Assembly (NCBI GenBank): GCA_947504115.1
Contig: CANNGH010000006.1
Span: forward strand, 186,001 to 250,000
DNA: 64,000 nt
Origin: an uncultured Sedimentitalea sp.
Lineage (GTDB): Bacteria; Pseudomonadota; Alphaproteobacteria; Rhodobacterales; Rhodobacteraceae
Direction: 5' to 3'
The position numbers and the translations under genes were made by a program. Within the stretch, counting starts at the first letter, position 1; the number at the start of each line of letters is the position of its first letter. Under the pieces are notes generated by a model, which was not told the origin of the DNA, searched no databases, and worked only from the letters and a program-made list of their open reading frames with translations. This document shows, in pieces, positions 32,940 to 41,579 of the stretch.

Positions 32940-34103
32940 TCACCCCATCGCTCCCATCATCTCGCGTCCGATCAGCATGCGGCGGATTTCGCTTGTTCCA
33001 GCGCCGATCTCCATCAGCTTGGCATCGCGGAAAATGCGCCCCACGGCGTTATCCGACAGATACCCGGCCCCGCCCATGGCCTGCACCGCCTGATGTGCCT
33101 GCACCATCGCCTGTTCGCTGGCGTAAAGGCAACAGGCGGCGGCATCCTGCCGGGTGACGTCGCCCCGGTCGCAGGCCTTGGCGACCTCGTAGACATAGGC
33201 GCGGGCGGAATTCATCGCTGTGTACATGTCGGCGATCTTGCCTTGCATCAACTGGAACGATCCGATGGGTTTGCCGAATTGCTTGCGCTCGGCCAGGTAG
33301 GGCATGATCTCGTCGAGACAGGCGGCCATGATGCCCAGCCCGATCCCGGCCAGCACCACGCGTTCGTAATCCAGCCCCGACATCAGGACACGCACGCCCT
33401 TGCCTTCCTCGCCCAGCACGTTGTCGAACGGCACCTCGACATCATCGAAGATCAGTTCGGCGGTGTTGCTGCCGCGCATGCCCAGCTTGTCGAAATGCGG
33501 TGAGGTGGAGAAGCCGTTCATCTCTTTCTCGATCAGAAAGGCGGTGATGCCTTTCGATCCGGCATCGGGGTCGGTCTTGGCATAGACGACAAGCGTATCG
33601 GCGTCGGGGCCGTTCGTGATCCAGTATTTGGTGCCGTTCAGGCGGTAATGATCGTTGCGCTTTTCGGCACGCAGCTTCATCGACACGACGTCGGACCCGG
33701 CCCCGGCCTCGGACATGGCCAGCGCGCCGACATGTTCGCCCGATACCAGCCGGGGCAGGTATTTGCGCTTCTGTTCCTCGGTGCCGTTCAGCTTGATCTG
33801 GTTGACGCAGAGGTTGGAATGCGCGCCATAGGACAGCGACACGCTGGCGGAGGCGCGCGCGACCTCTTCGACGGCGACGGTATGGGCCAGATAGGACATG
33901 TCCGCACCGCCATATTCCTCGGATACGGTGACGCCCAGCATGCCCAGATCGCCCATTTCGCGCCACAGTTCTGCAGGAAATTCGTTCTTGCGGTCGATCT
34001 CGGCCGCCATCGGCTTGACCCGGTCCTGCGCCCAGCGGTGCACGGCCTCGCGCAGCGCATTCACATCGTCGCCCAGATCGAAGCTCATGGTGGCGTTGAA
34101 CAT
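32940..34103 (-). CDS. liuA: Isovaleryl-CoA dehydrogenase
   Basis: A 387-residue FAD acyl-CoA dehydrogenase that oxidises isovaleryl-CoA and hands electrons to ETF. Blocks: [58 protein letters not shown], and [18 protein letters not shown], where the glutamate in this unusual helix position is the catalytic base characteristic of isovaleryl-CoA dehydrogenases. It ends [18 protein letters not shown]. First gene of the operon; GGGGAGGA lies shortly before ATG 34103, and a long palindrome follows upstream. Confidence 0.95.
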   Translation of the reverse strand: MFNATMSFDLGDDVNALREAVHRWAQDRVKPMAAEIDRKNEFPAELWREMGDLGMLGVTVSEEYGGADMSYLAHTVAVEEVARASASVSLSYGAHSNLCVNQIKLNGTEEQKRKYLPRLVSGEHVGALAMSEAGAGSDVVSMKLRAEKRNDHYRLNGTKYWITNGPDADTLVVYAKTDPDAGSKGITAFLIEKEMNGFSTSPHFDKLGMRGSNTAELIFDDVEVPFDNVLGEEGKGVRVLMSGLDYERVVLAGIGLGIMAACLDEIMPYLAERKQFGKPIGSFQLMQGKIADMYTAMNSARAYVYEVAKACDRGDVTRQDAAACCLYASEQAMVQAHQAVQAMGGAGYLSDNAVGRIFRDAKLMEIGAGTSEIRRMLIGREMMGAMG

Positions 34104-34121
34104 TCCGCATCCTCCCCGGAT

Positions 34122-34143
34122 TTATTGAACACCTGTTCAATAA
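34122..34143. promoter_or_regulatory. Palindromic operator candidate at the liu operon promoter
   Basis: Arms TTATTGAACA (34122-34131) and TGTTCAATAA (34134-34143) are perfectly complementary over ten bases around CC. It is centred about 30 bases before liuA and directly downstream of the best -10 candidate, so a bound protein would cover the transcription start. This is the expected layout for a repressor; TetR- or MerR-family regulators (LiuQ, LiuR) control such operons elsewhere, but no regulator gene is in the window. Confidence 0.65.
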
Positions 34144-34172
34144 TTGTTAACATCCGCCCCCTTTTGCGTCAA
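34144..34172 (-). promoter_or_regulatory. Candidate promoter of the liu operon
   Basis: On the minus strand TTGACG (34172-34167) is 17 bases from TAACAA (34149-34144). The -10 is weak, but it abuts the long palindrome at 34122-34143. The 8-base palindrome TGTTAACA (34145-34152) overlaps the -10. Confidence 0.4.
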
Positions 34173-34240
34173 TCGCACGCTGGCGGGCGCGGTCATCTGC
34201 GCTAGAATGAACGTGTTATGTTCAAAAAGGAATGACTTTC

Positions 34241-34702
34241 ATGCGTTTTTATCCCGCTCTCGCCCTCGCGGCGCTGCTGGTTGCGCCCGCCCTTCCCGTC
34301 ATGGCCGAAAAGGTGGGAAAGATCGGCGTGGACTGGGCCGGCAACGATATCGTCATCGAGGCCATCGCCGACCCCAAGGTGCAGGGTGTGACCTGCCATG
34401 TCGCCTATTTCGACCGGGGCCTGATCGACCGTTTGTCCAAGGGCAACTGGTTCGAGGACCCTTCGAACAGCGCGATCGAGTGCCGCCAGACCGGGCCGAT
34501 CGTGCTGGGAGATATCGACCGGGGCAAGAAAGGCGAAAACGTGTTCCGCACGTCGCGCTCGATCGTCTTCAAATCGCTGCGCATCACGCGGATTTATGAT
34601 GCTGAAAACAAGGTGCTGATCTATGTCTCGCACGGTAATGAACTGGTCGAGGGGTCGGCCAAGGTGTCGATCTCGACGGTGCCGCTCTATGATGCGGAAT
34701 AG
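34241..34702 (+). CDS. creA: CreA-family periplasmic protein
   Basis: A 153-residue exported protein of the CreA family, named after the E. coli creABCD locus, whose molecular function is not established. The signal peptide MRFYPALALAALLVAPALPVMA is followed by EKVGKIGVDWAGNDIVIEAI, then DPKVQGVTCHVAYFDRGLID, both characteristic of CreA; two cysteines (VTCHV and IECRQ) likely form a disulfide. The start is ATG 34241, with AAGGA nine bases upstream; the ATG at 34232 would leave no room for that site. It stands alone here, without creBCD, divergent from the liu operon and convergent with an aminotransferase gene three bases away. Confidence 0.9.
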   Translation: MRFYPALALAALLVAPALPVMAEKVGKIGVDWAGNDIVIEAIADPKVQGVTCHVAYFDRGLIDRLSKGNWFEDPSNSAIECRQTGPIVLGDIDRGKKGENVFRTSRSIVFKSLRITRIYDAENKVLIYVSHGNELVEGSAKVSISTVPLYDAE

Positions 34703-34705
34703 GGT

Positions 34706-35896
34706 TCAGGCCTGGAACACCGCCGCCGCCTCGGCGCGGATGATGCGGGCGATCCGGGCGCAATCCTCAAGGCTGAAGGTCAGCGGCACGCGCATGTCCA
34801 GAACCGCCGACAGGATACGGTCGGTTTCGGGCATGTCCGGCGCGGGCGCATAGCGCCAGCTGTCGTAGCGCGAGGTGAAGCCCACCGGTTCCGCCGCGCC
34901 GAACCACTTCAACTCGACCCCGCGCGCGCCGCATCGCGCCACCAGATCGCGAATGGACGCCGAAGGCCGGTCGAGAGCCAGGAACTGGAAGGACGAGCCG
35001 ACAAACCGCTCGACTTCGGGGCGTTCGATCAGCGTCACGCCCGGCGCGTCGCGCAATCCGGTTTCCAGCGCGCGGTAGCGCGCGTTCCAGCGCGCCACCC
35101 GCGTGGCCAGGTCGCGCAATTGCGGGCGCAGGATCGCGGCGCGCAGATTGTCCATCCGCCCCGAGATGTTGGGCGTGTCGTATCGGATCGCCTCGAAGGT
35201 CTCGGGCGGCGGCGCGGCCAGATGCCGGTCGTACAGCATGTAGGAGCCCGACAGCATGATCGCACGCGCCGCGATGTCTGGATCGTCGGTGACCAGCAGC
35301 CCGCCCTCGCCGGAATTGATGTGCTTGTAGGTCTGCGTGGAATAGCAGCCCACCGCCCCGTGCCGCCCCGAGGGCACGCCGCGCCACGTGGCCCCCATCG
35401 TATGGGCGCAATCCTCGATCACGGTGACGCCGGCGGCGGTGCAGATCGCCATCAGCCGGTCCATGTCGCAGACATGGCCGCGCATGTGGCTGAGCAGCAG
35501 GACATCCGCCTGCCCGGCCTTGTCGGCCAGATCGTCAAGGTCGATGGTCAGCGCCTCGGTCACGCCAACGTAAACCGGATGCGCGCCCACGGCGGCAATC
35601 GCACCGGGTACCGGGGCCAGCGTGAAGGCGTTGCACAGCACCGCATCGCCCTGCCCGACCCCCACCGCCCGCAGGGCCGTGGCCAGCGCATATCCGCCCG
35701 AGGCCACCGCCAGCGCATAATCCGCGCCGATCCATGCGGCGAAGTCCTGTTCCAGCAGCGCCGCCTCGCCCATCTCGCCGGGGGCGAGGTTGTAGCGGTG
35801 CAACCGCCCGTGGCGCAGCACGTCCAGCGCGGCGGCGATCCCCTCGTCCGGGATCGGCTCCTGCTGGGTGAAACTGCCGGTGAATGTCTCGCTCAT
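34706..35896 (-). CDS. DegT/DnrJ/EryC1/StrS-family PLP aminotransferase
   Basis: A 396-residue member of the sugar aminotransferase/dehydrase family. The PLP aspartate region is VTVIEDCAHTMGATWRG, and the Schiff-base lysine is in STQTYKHINSGEGGLLVTDD, matching the family TKNxxxGEGG pattern. The C-terminal half is more divergent than usual. Members typically aminate a nucleotide-linked keto sugar, yet no sugar nucleotide dehydratase is adjacent; the neighbours are gph and, divergently, glmU-glmS. Start ATG 35896 (MSETFTGSFTQQ) is chosen over an upstream frame extension. The class is certain, the substrate is not. Confidence 0.85.
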   Translation of the reverse strand: MSETFTGSFTQQEPIPDEGIAAALDVLRHGRLHRYNLAPGEMGEAALLEQDFAAWIGADYALAVASGGYALATALRAVGVGQGDAVLCNAFTLAPVPGAIAAVGAHPVYVGVTEALTIDLDDLADKAGQADVLLLSHMRGHVCDMDRLMAICTAAGVTVIEDCAHTMGATWRGVPSGRHGAVGCYSTQTYKHINSGEGGLLVTDDPDIAARAIMLSGSYMLYDRHLAAPPPETFEAIRYDTPNISGRMDNLRAAILRPQLRDLATRVARWNARYRALETGLRDAPGVTLIERPEVERFVGSSFQFLALDRPSASIRDLVARCGARGVELKWFGAAEPVGFTSRYDSWRYAPAPDMPETDRILSAVLDMRVPLTFSLEDCARIARIIRAEAAAVFQA

Positions 35897-35942
35897 GCGT
35901 CCCGTTTTGCGGCCCGGAACGCGCCCGGTCAATAGGCCGCGA

Positions 35943-36605
35943 TCAGCCGATAAGCCGTGTCACGATACCGGGCAAATCCTCGTAGCGCTCCAGCAGTGCC
36001 TCGGGTTCCAGCGCGGCCATGTCCGCGCCCGAGGGGCCGAACGTGACCAGAACCGACGGCACCCCGGCCGCGCGGGCGGTGTTGCGGTCGGTGTCGCTGT
36101 CGCCGACCAGCAAACATTGCGCCGGATCGCCGCCGGCACGGCGCGCGGCCTCGCGCAAGGGTTCGGCGTCGGGCTTGCTGACAGACAGCGTATCGGCCCC
36201 GACCATCGAGGCAAACATGTCGCGGACGCCCAGCCGCGCCAACAGCAATTCGGCCAGCGCCTCGGGCTTGTTAGTGCAGATGCCGACGCCGTATCCGGCT
36301 GCTTTCAGCGCCGCGACCGCCTCCATCGCGCCGGGATAGAGCTTCGTGTGGATGTCGATCCGGTCGCGGTAGCATTCCAGCAGCATCGGGTAATATCGAT
36401 CGACCACCGCCGCGTCGAGCTGCTCCAGCCGGGTCAGCCCCTCGGTCAGCATGTGCCTGCCGCCGCGCAACGCCACACCGGCATCGCGCGCATGGTCCAG
36501 AACGTCGCCATGGCCCATCTCGCGGAAACAGGCATTGGCCGCCGCCAGAAGGTCGCCGGAGGTATCGGCCAGCGTGCCGTCCAGATCGAAGATCACCGTG
36601 CGCAA
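35943..36605 (-). CDS. gph: Phosphoglycolate phosphatase (HAD family)
   Basis: A 220-residue HAD hydrolase. Motif I is FDLDGTLAD with the nucleophile Asp7 and acid/base Asp9, motif II is GICTNKP, and motif IV is LLVGDSDTDRNTARAAG. The cap domain and length fit Gph, which removes 2-phosphoglycolate formed by DNA repair or photorespiration-like reactions. The start is unusual: the conserved N-terminus begins at TTG 36605, five bases after a strong AGGAGG; no ATG fits. A GTG three codons later (TVIFDLDG) is the only other option. The far longer frame upstream runs antisense to glmU. Confidence 0.9.
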   Translation of the reverse strand: MRTVIFDLDGTLADTSGDLLAAANACFREMGHGDVLDHARDAGVALRGGRHMLTEGLTRLEQLDAAVVDRYYPMLLECYRDRIDIHTKLYPGAMEAVAALKAAGYGVGICTNKPEALAELLLARLGVRDMFASMVGADTLSVSKPDAEPLREAARRAGGDPAQCLLVGDSDTDRNTARAAGVPSVLVTFGPSGADMAALEPEALLERYEDLPGIVTRLIG

Positions 36606-36732
36606 TGTTTCCTCCTCCTCGGCATCATTCCGCGCGCTGTTGCAAGGCGCAATCTTGTGTGATCGCCCTTCGGCTTGCGTCGCCACCGCCAGCGGATAGA
36701 ACGGACCGGCAGCAAACACAAAGGAAAACCCG

Positions 36733-38079
36733 ATGACGCTCGCGCTGATCGTTCTGGCCGCCGGCAAAGGCACGCGGATGAACTCGGACCTGCCCAAGGT
36801 CCTGCACCCGATTGCCCACGCGCCGATGCTGGCCCATGCGATGGCGGCCGGGGCGACGCTGGACCCGGCCCGCACGGTGATCGTTACGGGGCACGGTGCC
36901 GAGGCGGTCAGCGCTGCCGCGCGCGAGATCGACCCGGATGTGCATGTGGTGATCCAGAACGACCAGAACGGTACCGCCCACGCGGTCGAGCAGGCCCGCG
37001 CCGCCTTGCAGGGGTTCGAGGGCGACGCGATCGTTTTATATGGCGACACGCCGTTCGTGCGCCCCGAAACGCTGGAGCGGATGATCGCCGCGCGCGCCGG
37101 GGCCGATCTGGTGGTGCTGGGCTTTCACGCCGCCGATCCGGGCCGTTACGGGCGGCTGGTGATGCAGGGCGACACGCTGGAACGGATCGTGGAATACAAG
37201 GATGCAAGCGATGACGAGCGCGCTATAACCCTTTGCAACAGCGGCCTTGTCGCTTGCGATTGCGCGCTGCTGTTCGACCTGATCGCGCAGGTGGAAAACG
37301 TCAATGCCGCCGAGGAATATTACCTCACCGATATCGTCGCGCTGGCCCGGGCGCGCGGCCTGAGCGCCACCGCCGTCACCTGCGACGAGGCCGAGACGCT
37401 GGGCATCAACTCGCGCACGGAACTGGCCGCCGCCGATGCCGTGTTCCAAGCCCGCGCGCGGGCCGAGGCGCTGGAGAACGGCGTGACGCTTATGGCGCCG
37501 GAAACCGTCTATTTCGCGCATGATACGCTGATCGGGCGTGACAGCGTGATCGAGCCCAATGTCGTCTTCGGCCCCGGCGTTACCGTGGAATCGGGTGCCA
37601 CGATCCGGGCATTCTCGCATCTGGAAGGGTGCCATGTCAGCCGCGGCGCGATCGTCGGTCCCTATGCCCGCCTGCGCCCCGGCGCGGAACTGGCCGAGGA
37701 GACCCGCGTCGGCAATTTCGTCGAGATCAAGAATGCGGTGATCGACGAGGGCGCAAAGGTCAATCACCTGTCCTATATCGGCGATGCGCATATCGGCGCG
37801 GCTGCCAATATCGGCGCCGGCACAATCACTTGCAATTATGACGGCGTCGGCAAACACCATACGGAAATCGGCGCGCGCGCCTTCATCGGATCGAGTACCA
37901 TGCTCGTGGCGCCGGTAAGCATCGGCGCGGGCGCGCTGACCGCCAGCGGTTCGGTCATCACGCGGGATGTCGAACCGGATGCGCTGGCCATCGGGCGCGC
38001 GCCACAGCAAAACAAGCCTGGCCGTGCGGCCCGCCTGTTCGAGATATTGAAGAAAAAGAAAGAAAAGGACGCAGTATAA
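36733..38079 (+). CDS. glmU: Bifunctional UDP-N-acetylglucosamine pyrophosphorylase / glucosamine-1-phosphate N-acetyltransferase
   Basis: A 448-residue bifunctional enzyme for the last two steps of UDP-GlcNAc synthesis. The N-terminal uridylyltransferase has LAAGKGTRMNSDLPKVLHP (from residue 8) and ALQGFEGDAIVLYGDTPFV; the C-terminal half is a left-handed beta-helix acetyltransferase with hexapeptide repeats, ending GRAPQQNKPGRA. The catalytic histidine region is NAVIDEGAKVNHLSYIGDA. AAAGGAA precedes ATG 36733. The stop TAA shares a base with the glmS start (TAATG), giving a coupled glmU-glmS pair. Confidence 0.97.
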   Translation: MTLALIVLAAGKGTRMNSDLPKVLHPIAHAPMLAHAMAAGATLDPARTVIVTGHGAEAVSAAAREIDPDVHVVIQNDQNGTAHAVEQARAALQGFEGDAIVLYGDTPFVRPETLERMIAARAGADLVVLGFHAADPGRYGRLVMQGDTLERIVEYKDASDDERAITLCNSGLVACDCALLFDLIAQVENVNAAEEYYLTDIVALARARGLSATAVTCDEAETLGINSRTELAAADAVFQARARAEALENGVTLMAPETVYFAHDTLIGRDSVIEPNVVFGPGVTVESGATIRAFSHLEGCHVSRGAIVGPYARLRPGAELAEETRVGNFVEIKNAVIDEGAKVNHLSYIGDAHIGAAANIGAGTITCNYDGVGKHHTEIGARAFIGSSTMLVAPVSIGAGALTASGSVITRDVEPDALAIGRAPQQNKPGRAARLFEILKKKKEKDAV

Positions 38080-39902
38080 TGTGCGGTATCGTTGGGGTTC
38101 TGGGCAAACACGAAGCGGCGCCCATTCTGGTCGAGGCGCTGAAACGGTTGGAATACCGCGGCTATGACAGCGCCGGGATCGCCACGGTGAACGAAGGGGT
38201 GCTGGACCGCCGCCGTGCCGTGGGCAAGCTGGCCAACCTCAGCGACCTGCTGGTGCATGAACCGCTGTCGGGGAAGTCGGGTATCGGTCATACCCGCTGG
38301 GCGACGCACGGCGCGCCGTCGGTCGACAACGCGCATCCGCATCAGGCCGGGTCGGTCGCGGTCGTTCATAACGGCATCATCGAGAATTACCGCGAGTTGC
38401 GCGCCGAACTGGCCGCCCTCGGCATCACGCCGACGACACAAACCGACACCGAAACCGTCGCGCTGCTGACCGAACATTATATCCAGGGCGGAGAGGCGCC
38501 GGTGGCGGCCTCGTTCCGGACGCTGGACCAGTTGGAAGGCGCCTTTGCGCTGGCATTCCTGTTCGACGGACACGACGATCTGATGGTGGTGGCACGACAA
38601 GGCTCGCCCCTGGCTATCGGGCATGGCGACGGCGAGATGTATATCGGCAGCGACGCCATCGCGCTGGCGCCGATGACCGACCGCATCACCTATCTCGAGG
38701 AAGGCGACCGCGCCGTCCTGACCCGCGCCGGTGCGGCGATCCAGGACGCCAAGGGCGCGACCGTGACCCGTGCCATCAAGACCATCGAGATCGACAGCGC
38801 CCGCGTGGACAAGGGCGGGCACAAGCATTTCATGGCCAAGGAGATCGCCGAACAGCCCCGGGTGATCGCCGAAGCGATCCGCTGCTATCTGCCCGCCGGC
38901 AGCGACAGCGTGACGCTTGACGGGATCGATCTGGATTTCCGCGACGTCGAGCGCCTGACCATGGTGGCTTGCGGCACCGCCTATTATGCCTGCCTGACGG
39001 CGAAATACTGGTTCGAGCAACTGGCCCGCCTGCCGGTCGAGATCGATGTCGCGTCGGAGTTCCGCTATCGCGAGCCGCCGGTGCCGGCGGGGTCGCTGGC
39101 GCTGTTCGTCAGCCAGTCGGGCGAAACCGCCGACACGCTGGCCGCCTTGCGTTATTGCCGGGGCAAGGCCGACCGGATCCTGTCCGTGATCAACGCTACC
39201 GAAAGCTCGATCGCGCGCGAAAGCGATATCGCGCTGCCCATCCATGCCGGTGTCGAGATCGGCGTCGCCTCGACCAAGGCGTTCACCTGTCAGTTGACGG
39301 TGCTGTTGATCCTGGCCCTGAAGGCAGCCGGCGATCGCGGCACCATGAGCGCCGAGCAGATCGCCGATCATGTCGCGGCCCTGCGCGGATTGCCGACCGT
39401 GCTGAACGCGGCGCTGGATCAGAACGACCCGATCCGCGCCGCCGCCCTGCGGCTGAGCGAGGCCCGCGACGTGCTGTTCCTGGGACGCGGCGCGATGTAT
39501 CCGCTGGCGCTGGAAGGGGCGCTTAAACTTAAGGAAATCAGCTATATACATGCCGAAGGTTATGCTTCTGGCGAACTCAAACACGGCCCCATCGCACTGA
39601 TCGACAAGAACATGCCCGTGGTATTCCTGACCCCGACGGACCCGCTGTTCGACAAGAGCATGTCGAACATGCAGGAGGTCATGGCGCGCAAGGGCAAGGT
39701 GATTCTGATCTCGGACGCGGCCGGCATCGCGGCGGGCGGCGATGAAGTGTGGATCCCGATTGCCATGCCGACGGTCCATGCCAGCCTGACGCCGATCCTT
39801 TATGCGCTGCCGGTGCAATTGCTGGCGTATCATACGGCAGTGGCCAAGGGCACGGACGTGGACCAGCCGCGCAATCTCGCAAAATCGGTGACCGTGGAGT
39901 GA
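38079..39902 (+). CDS. glmS: Glutamine--fructose-6-phosphate aminotransferase (isomerizing)
   Basis: A 607-residue enzyme making glucosamine-6-phosphate, the entry to cell wall amino sugars. The N-terminal glutaminase begins MCGIVGVLG, with Cys2 as nucleophile, and has RLEYRGYDSAGIA and the HTRWATHG loop. Two SIS isomerase domains follow, with SQSGETADTLAAL in the first, and the end PRNLAKSVTVE is the universal GlmS C-terminus. There is no glmS ribozyme-like leader: the gene is translationally coupled to glmU by a TAATG overlap. A strong hairpin lies about 115 bases downstream. Confidence 0.98.
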   Translation: MCGIVGVLGKHEAAPILVEALKRLEYRGYDSAGIATVNEGVLDRRRAVGKLANLSDLLVHEPLSGKSGIGHTRWATHGAPSVDNAHPHQAGSVAVVHNGIIENYRELRAELAALGITPTTQTDTETVALLTEHYIQGGEAPVAASFRTLDQLEGAFALAFLFDGHDDLMVVARQGSPLAIGHGDGEMYIGSDAIALAPMTDRITYLEEGDRAVLTRAGAAIQDAKGATVTRAIKTIEIDSARVDKGGHKHFMAKEIAEQPRVIAEAIRCYLPAGSDSVTLDGIDLDFRDVERLTMVACGTAYYACLTAKYWFEQLARLPVEIDVASEFRYREPPVPAGSLALFVSQSGETADTLAALRYCRGKADRILSVINATESSIARESDIALPIHAGVEIGVASTKAFTCQLTVLLILALKAAGDRGTMSAEQIADHVAALRGLPTVLNAALDQNDPIRAAALRLSEARDVLFLGRGAMYPLALEGALKLKEISYIHAEGYASGELKHGPIALIDKNMPVVFLTPTDPLFDKSMSNMQEVMARKGKVILISDAAGIAAGGDEVWIPIAMPTVHASLTPILYALPVQLLAYHTAVAKGTDVDQPRNLAKSVTVE

Positions 39903-40017
39903 CCTCGCGACGGATTTGACGCCGCGCAGATCACGCGCTTATTCCAGCCCTGGCTTATTCACAGCAATTTTTCTGACGACGCTTCCAAAGCGCTTGGGCC
40001 AGGGCAGTTTTCGTCAA

Positions 40018-40049
40018 GAGGCCCCGGCGGAACGATCCGCCGGGGCCTC
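40018..40049 (+). terminator. Strong hairpin downstream of glmS
   Basis: Arms GAGGCCCCGGCGGA (40018-40031) and TCCGCCGGGGCCTC (40036-40049) pair perfectly over 14 bases with loop ACGA. The downstream sequence CTGTCTTG is only moderately T-rich. It lies between the convergent glmS and pntB genes, so it may serve both, although the minus-strand side has no T run. Confidence 0.7.
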
Positions 40050-40120
40050 TCTGTCTTGCAGGATCCGGGATGTGCAGGAGCGGCCCCGGCGAGGTTTGTT
40101 TCCCTCGACCGGTGCCGTGA

Positions 40121-41566
40121 TCAATCCACCATCGGCAACAGCGTGTTCAGGCTCTCCTTGGCGTCGCCATAGAACATCCGGGTATTTTCCTTGAAGAACA
40201 GGGGGTTTTCGATGCCCGAATACCCGGTGCCCTGCCCGCGTTTGGACACGAACACCTGCTTGGCCTTCCAGACCTCCAGCACCGGCATCCCGGCGATGGG
40301 ACTGTTGGGATCGTCCTGTGCGGCAGGGTTCACGATGTCGTTGCTGCCGATCACGATGACGACGTCGGTCTCGGGGAAATCGTCGTTGATCTCGTCCATT
40401 TCCAGCACGATGTCGTAAGGCACCTTGGCCTCGGCCAGCAGCACGTTCATGTGGCCGGGCAGACGTCCGGCGACCGGGTGGATGGCGAAACGCACCTCCT
40501 TGCCCTGCGCGCGCAGCTTCTTGGTCAGTTCGCTGACGGCATTCTGTGCCTGCGCGACCGCCATGCCGTAACCGGGCACGATGACCACGCTGTCGGCCTC
40601 GTTCAGGGCCTGCGCGACGCCGTCGGCATCGATCGGGACCATGTCGCCCTCGATCTCGGCCGCGGGGCCGGAGGTGCCGCCGAAGCCGCCGAGGATCACG
40701 TTGACGAACTTGCGGTTCATCGCCTTGCACATGATGTAGGACAGGATCGCACCGGACGAGCCGACAAGCGCCCCCGTCACGATCAGCAGATCGTTGCCCA
40801 GCGTGAAACCGATCGCCGCCGCCGCCCAGCCGGAATAACTGTTCAGCATCGACACCACCACCGGCATGTCGGCACCGCCGATGCCCATGATCAGATGCCA
40901 GCCGATGAACCCGGCGATCAGCGTGACCAGAACCATCGTCCAGATGCCGGCGCCGTTGAAATACAGCAGCCCCAGAACCAGCGAGGCGATCAGCAGCCCG
41001 AGGTTCAGCATATGCCCGCCGGGCAGTTGCGTCGGCTTGCCGTCGATCCTTCCGGCCAGCTTGCCGAAGGCCACGACCGATCCCGTGAAGGTGACCGCGC
41101 CGATGAAGATGCCGAGGAACACCTCGACCTTCAGAATGGCGATCTCGACCGAATCCTTGATCCACAGACGTTCGCCGAACCCGGTCAGGTCCGCATCGGT
41201 GATGGCGACGCCGCTTGCCTTGAGATCGTTGACGAAGCTCAGCATGATGTCGGCGTTCAGACCGATGAACACGGCCGCCAGACCGACGAAGCTGTGCAAT
41301 GCCGCCACGAGTTGCGGCATCTCGGTCATCTGGACGCGACCGGCCACGTAATAGCCCGCGAAGCTGCCCGCCGCGATTGCGACCAGGATCAGAAAGAGGT
41401 TCTGCACGCCGGGGCCGAAGACGGTGGCGACCACCGCGATGGCCATGCCGACAATGCCATACCAGACCGCGCGCTTGGCGCTTTCCTGATCGGACAGCCC
41501 GCCAAGGCTGAGGATGAACAGGACGGAAGCCGCGATATAGGCGGCCGAAGTGATTCCAATGCTCAT
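40121..41566 (-). CDS. pntB: NAD(P) transhydrogenase subunit beta
   Basis: A 481-residue membrane subunit of the proton-translocating transhydrogenase. About nine N-terminal helices are followed by the NADP(H)-binding domain III, with [20 protein letters not shown] near residue 318, [18 protein letters not shown], and the [20 protein letters not shown] block near the end. ATG 41566 ([10 protein letters not shown]) is 13 bases downstream of pntA. With PntA it uses the proton gradient to make NADPH from NADH. Typical length is about 460-500. Confidence 0.96.
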   Translation of the reverse strand: MSIGITSAAYIAASVLFILSLGGLSDQESAKRAVWYGIVGMAIAVVATVFGPGVQNLFLILVAIAAGSFAGYYVAGRVQMTEMPQLVAALHSFVGLAAVFIGLNADIMLSFVNDLKASGVAITDADLTGFGERLWIKDSVEIAILKVEVFLGIFIGAVTFTGSVVAFGKLAGRIDGKPTQLPGGHMLNLGLLIASLVLGLLYFNGAGIWTMVLVTLIAGFIGWHLIMGIGGADMPVVVSMLNSYSGWAAAAIGFTLGNDLLIVTGALVGSSGAILSYIMCKAMNRKFVNVILGGFGGTSGPAAEIEGDMVPIDADGVAQALNEADSVVIVPGYGMAVAQAQNAVSELTKKLRAQGKEVRFAIHPVAGRLPGHMNVLLAEAKVPYDIVLEMDEINDDFPETDVVIVIGSNDIVNPAAQDDPNSPIAGMPVLEVWKAKQVFVSKRGQGTGYSGIENPLFFKENTRMFYGDAKESLNTLLPMVD

Positions 41567-41579
41567 TGCGCTGCCCTCC

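Noticed and set aside
36606-37049. N-terminal extension of the gph frame by about 148 codons
   Set aside because: It runs antisense into glmU and carries no HAD features; the conserved protein begins at 36605.
38000-38079. A glmS ribozyme or riboswitch before glmS
   Set aside because: The start codon overlaps the glmU stop, leaving no leader; glmS ribozymes are a feature of Gram-positive bacteria.
37836-39833. 665-codon minus-strand frame opposite glmS
   Set aside because: Antisense to a textbook GlmS sequence; no start context or domain.
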